DNA of 64,000 nucleotides from Nitriliruptor sp040882075 (GTDB taxonomy: Bacteria > Actinomycetota > Nitriliruptoria > Nitriliruptorales > Nitriliruptoraceae). Every line of letters starts with the position of its first letter. Positions within the stretch are counted from its first letter, which is position 1. Both the position numbers and the translations under genes were made by a program. Where the stretch lies: positions 1 to 64,000 of the forward strand of contig NZ_JBBEBZ010000172.1 of NCBI RefSeq assembly GCF_040882075.1, read 5' to 3'. Positions 63,000 to 64,000 of this stretch are shown one piece after another. Under the pieces are notes generated by a model, which saw only the letters and a list, made by a program, of their open reading frames with translations, did no database searches and was not told the DNA's origin.

Positions 63000-64000
63000 A
63001 TGGGACGACGCAGCACACCACGGGAGGGGTGTCGGCGAGCCCGGCGTTCGGCGTCGGTGATCGCGGTGGCGGTCGGGCTCATCGGCGCCACCGCCGGAGC
63101 TGCGGGAGCGGTGCCGGTGGACGACGTCGCCGGTCCGGGCGCCGAGCCGTGGGTCCCGGTCCCGCGCGACGAGGTCGCCGAGCGGTGTGGCCTCGATCCG
63201 GACCTCATGGAGCAGGCCGACGCCATCCTGATCGCCACGCCCTACACGGTGGTGCGGTACGGACAGCTGTGCTGGAGCGGTGGCTACCCCACCGGGACCA
63301 CGGCGACCCACCAGGTGTGGTCGATCACCAAGACCCTGGGCGCGGTGCTGGTCGGCATGGTGGCCGCTCGCAGCAGCCTCGACGAGACCGACCCCATCAC
63401 CGGCTGGGTCGACGAGGGGGACCTCGGCGGCATCAACCCCGACGCGTCCGTCGCGCACGTGCTGGCGATGACCGCCACGAAGGAGGACCTGTCCCACGGC
63501 GAGAAGGGTGCCTGGAGCTACGACACCTTCGGTGACCGTGAGATCAACGTCCTCGTCGGCGTGATGAACCGCGTGATCGAGCAGGAACCGGACGCCTTCC
63601 CGGGCGTCACGAACATCGCCGAGTTCGCCCAGGTCGAGGTGTTCGACCGGATGGGGATGGCCGGGTCGTCCTGGCCGGGTCAGAGCATCGCCGGGACGAT
63701 GTTCTCGACCTCCGAGGACCTCGCGCGGATCGGGTTTCTGCTCCTGCGTCGGGGGGTGTGGGACGGCGAGGCGCTGCTCGACGAGCGGTTCGTCTACCGC
63801 ATGACCCACCCGGCGTTCGGGGACACCAACACCGGGTACGGCTACCTGACCTACGTCAACGCCGCGGAGAACTGGACCTACTCGACCGGGACGTCGGATC
63901 TGACCTGTTCGCCGTACGCCACCTGGCCGACCTACCCGCACGCGCCGTTCTTCGAGGCACCGGACGCCAACGGCGGGACCCCCTTCGACGAGGTCACCCA
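63000..64000 (+). CDS. Secreted beta-lactamase-family serine hydrolase, 3' end cut
   Basis: The first 333 codons of a gene that passes the right edge. An Arg-rich N-terminus and hydrophobic stretch (SVIAVAVGLIGATAGAAGA, residues 19-37) form a signal peptide. The class C/esterase nucleophile motif is WSITK (Ser-x-x-Lys) near residue 110, and a Tyr in SYDTFGDRE near residue 175 takes the place of the usual YxN. MFSTSEDLARIGFLLL is a further family segment. ATG at 63000 follows AGGTGG. Likely a cell-surface esterase or peptidase rather than a true beta-lactamase. Confidence 0.85.
   Translation, partial: MGRRSTPREGCRRARRSASVIAVAVGLIGATAGAAGAVPVDDVAGPGAEPWVPVPRDEVAERCGLDPDLMEQADAILIATPYTVVRYGQLCWSGGYPTGTTATHQVWSITKTLGAVLVGMVAARSSLDETDPITGWVDEGDLGGINPDASVAHVLAMTATKEDLSHGEKGAWSYDTFGDREINVLVGVMNRVIEQEPDAFPGVTNIAEFAQVEVFDRMGMAGSSWPGQSIAGTMFSTSEDLARIGFLLLRRGVWDGEALLDERFVYRMTHPAFGDTNTGYGYLTYVNAAENWTYSTGTSDLTCSPYATWPTYPHAPFFEAPDANGGTPFDEVT

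Overview
The window is very GC-rich, densely coded, and full of GTG starts and four-base GTGA or ATGA stop/start overlaps. With an HspR-type dnaK operon, a LexA-like box of the GAAC-N4-GTTC kind, a fadA2-fabG4-htdX cluster as in mycobacteria, several apparently leaderless promoters (TANNNT six to eight bases before the start codon) and a MoaD-MoaE fusion, this points to a high-GC actinobacterium, possibly a deep lineage such as Nitriliruptoria/Euzebya relatives (inference; no rRNA is present). No rRNA, tRNA, CRISPR array, insertion sequence or prophage was seen. One 100-N scaffold gap lies at 6722-6821. 62 protein genes are called, two of them cut by the window edges.

Layout. 1-3110: an unknown gene behind an SOS-type promoter, divergent from a DinB-fold protein, then a phosphoribosyltransferase and a glycosyltransferase. 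3242-6611 (minus): S9 peptidase, pentapeptide-repeat protein and an unknown protein. 6879-13281: DNA alkylation repair (Ada/AlkA fusion plus Ogt), exporter, DUF192 lipoprotein, dehydrogenase, DEAD-box helicase. 13540-18424: heat-shock operon dnaK-grpE-dnaJ-hspR behind an HAIR-like operator. 18440-21501 (minus): a one-protein type IIG restriction-modification enzyme preceded by a 100-residue partner. 21721-25290: beta-oxidation/fatty-acid cluster. 25536-36779: ClpB, a phytoene-desaturase-like flavoprotein, a secreted Lon-like protease, DUF2090 protein, dodecin, a B12-binding MerR regulator with the CarH light-sensor motifs, a ProA-like aldehyde dehydrogenase, and an EamA transporter divergent from its likely regulator. 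36783-40659: a PspC-domain histidine kinase and NarL-type regulator divergent from a PspC/LiaF-like membrane protein (envelope stress). 40681-45481: purA and purD with neighbours. 45494-46426: an acyl-ACP desaturase behind a double palindromic operator. 46595-53862: molybdate uptake (fused HTH/PBP regulator, modABC) and molybdopterin synthesis (fused MoaD-MoaE, moaA) with a Ser/Thr kinase between. 53883-61679: a complete N-acetylglucosamine phosphotransferase island (nagA, SIS deaminase, HAD phosphatase, ptsH, ptsI, DUF7916 protein, separate EIIB, EIIA, EIIC). 61711-64000: a small membrane protein, an oxidoreductase and the start of a secreted beta-lactamase-family hydrolase.

How they work together. 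The GlcNAc island is self-sufficient: EI and HPr energise EIIA-EIIB-EIIC, imported GlcNAc-6-phosphate is deacetylated by NagA and deaminated by the SIS protein. Its transporter gene has an unusual leader with an 18-base palindrome and four consecutive GC-rich hairpins, the strongest candidate here for an undescribed regulatory element. Other non-coding structure includes paired 41-base and 57-base direct repeats with hairpin potential, 19-base tandem repeats in front of moaA, and a hairpin pair after the aldehyde dehydrogenase gene.
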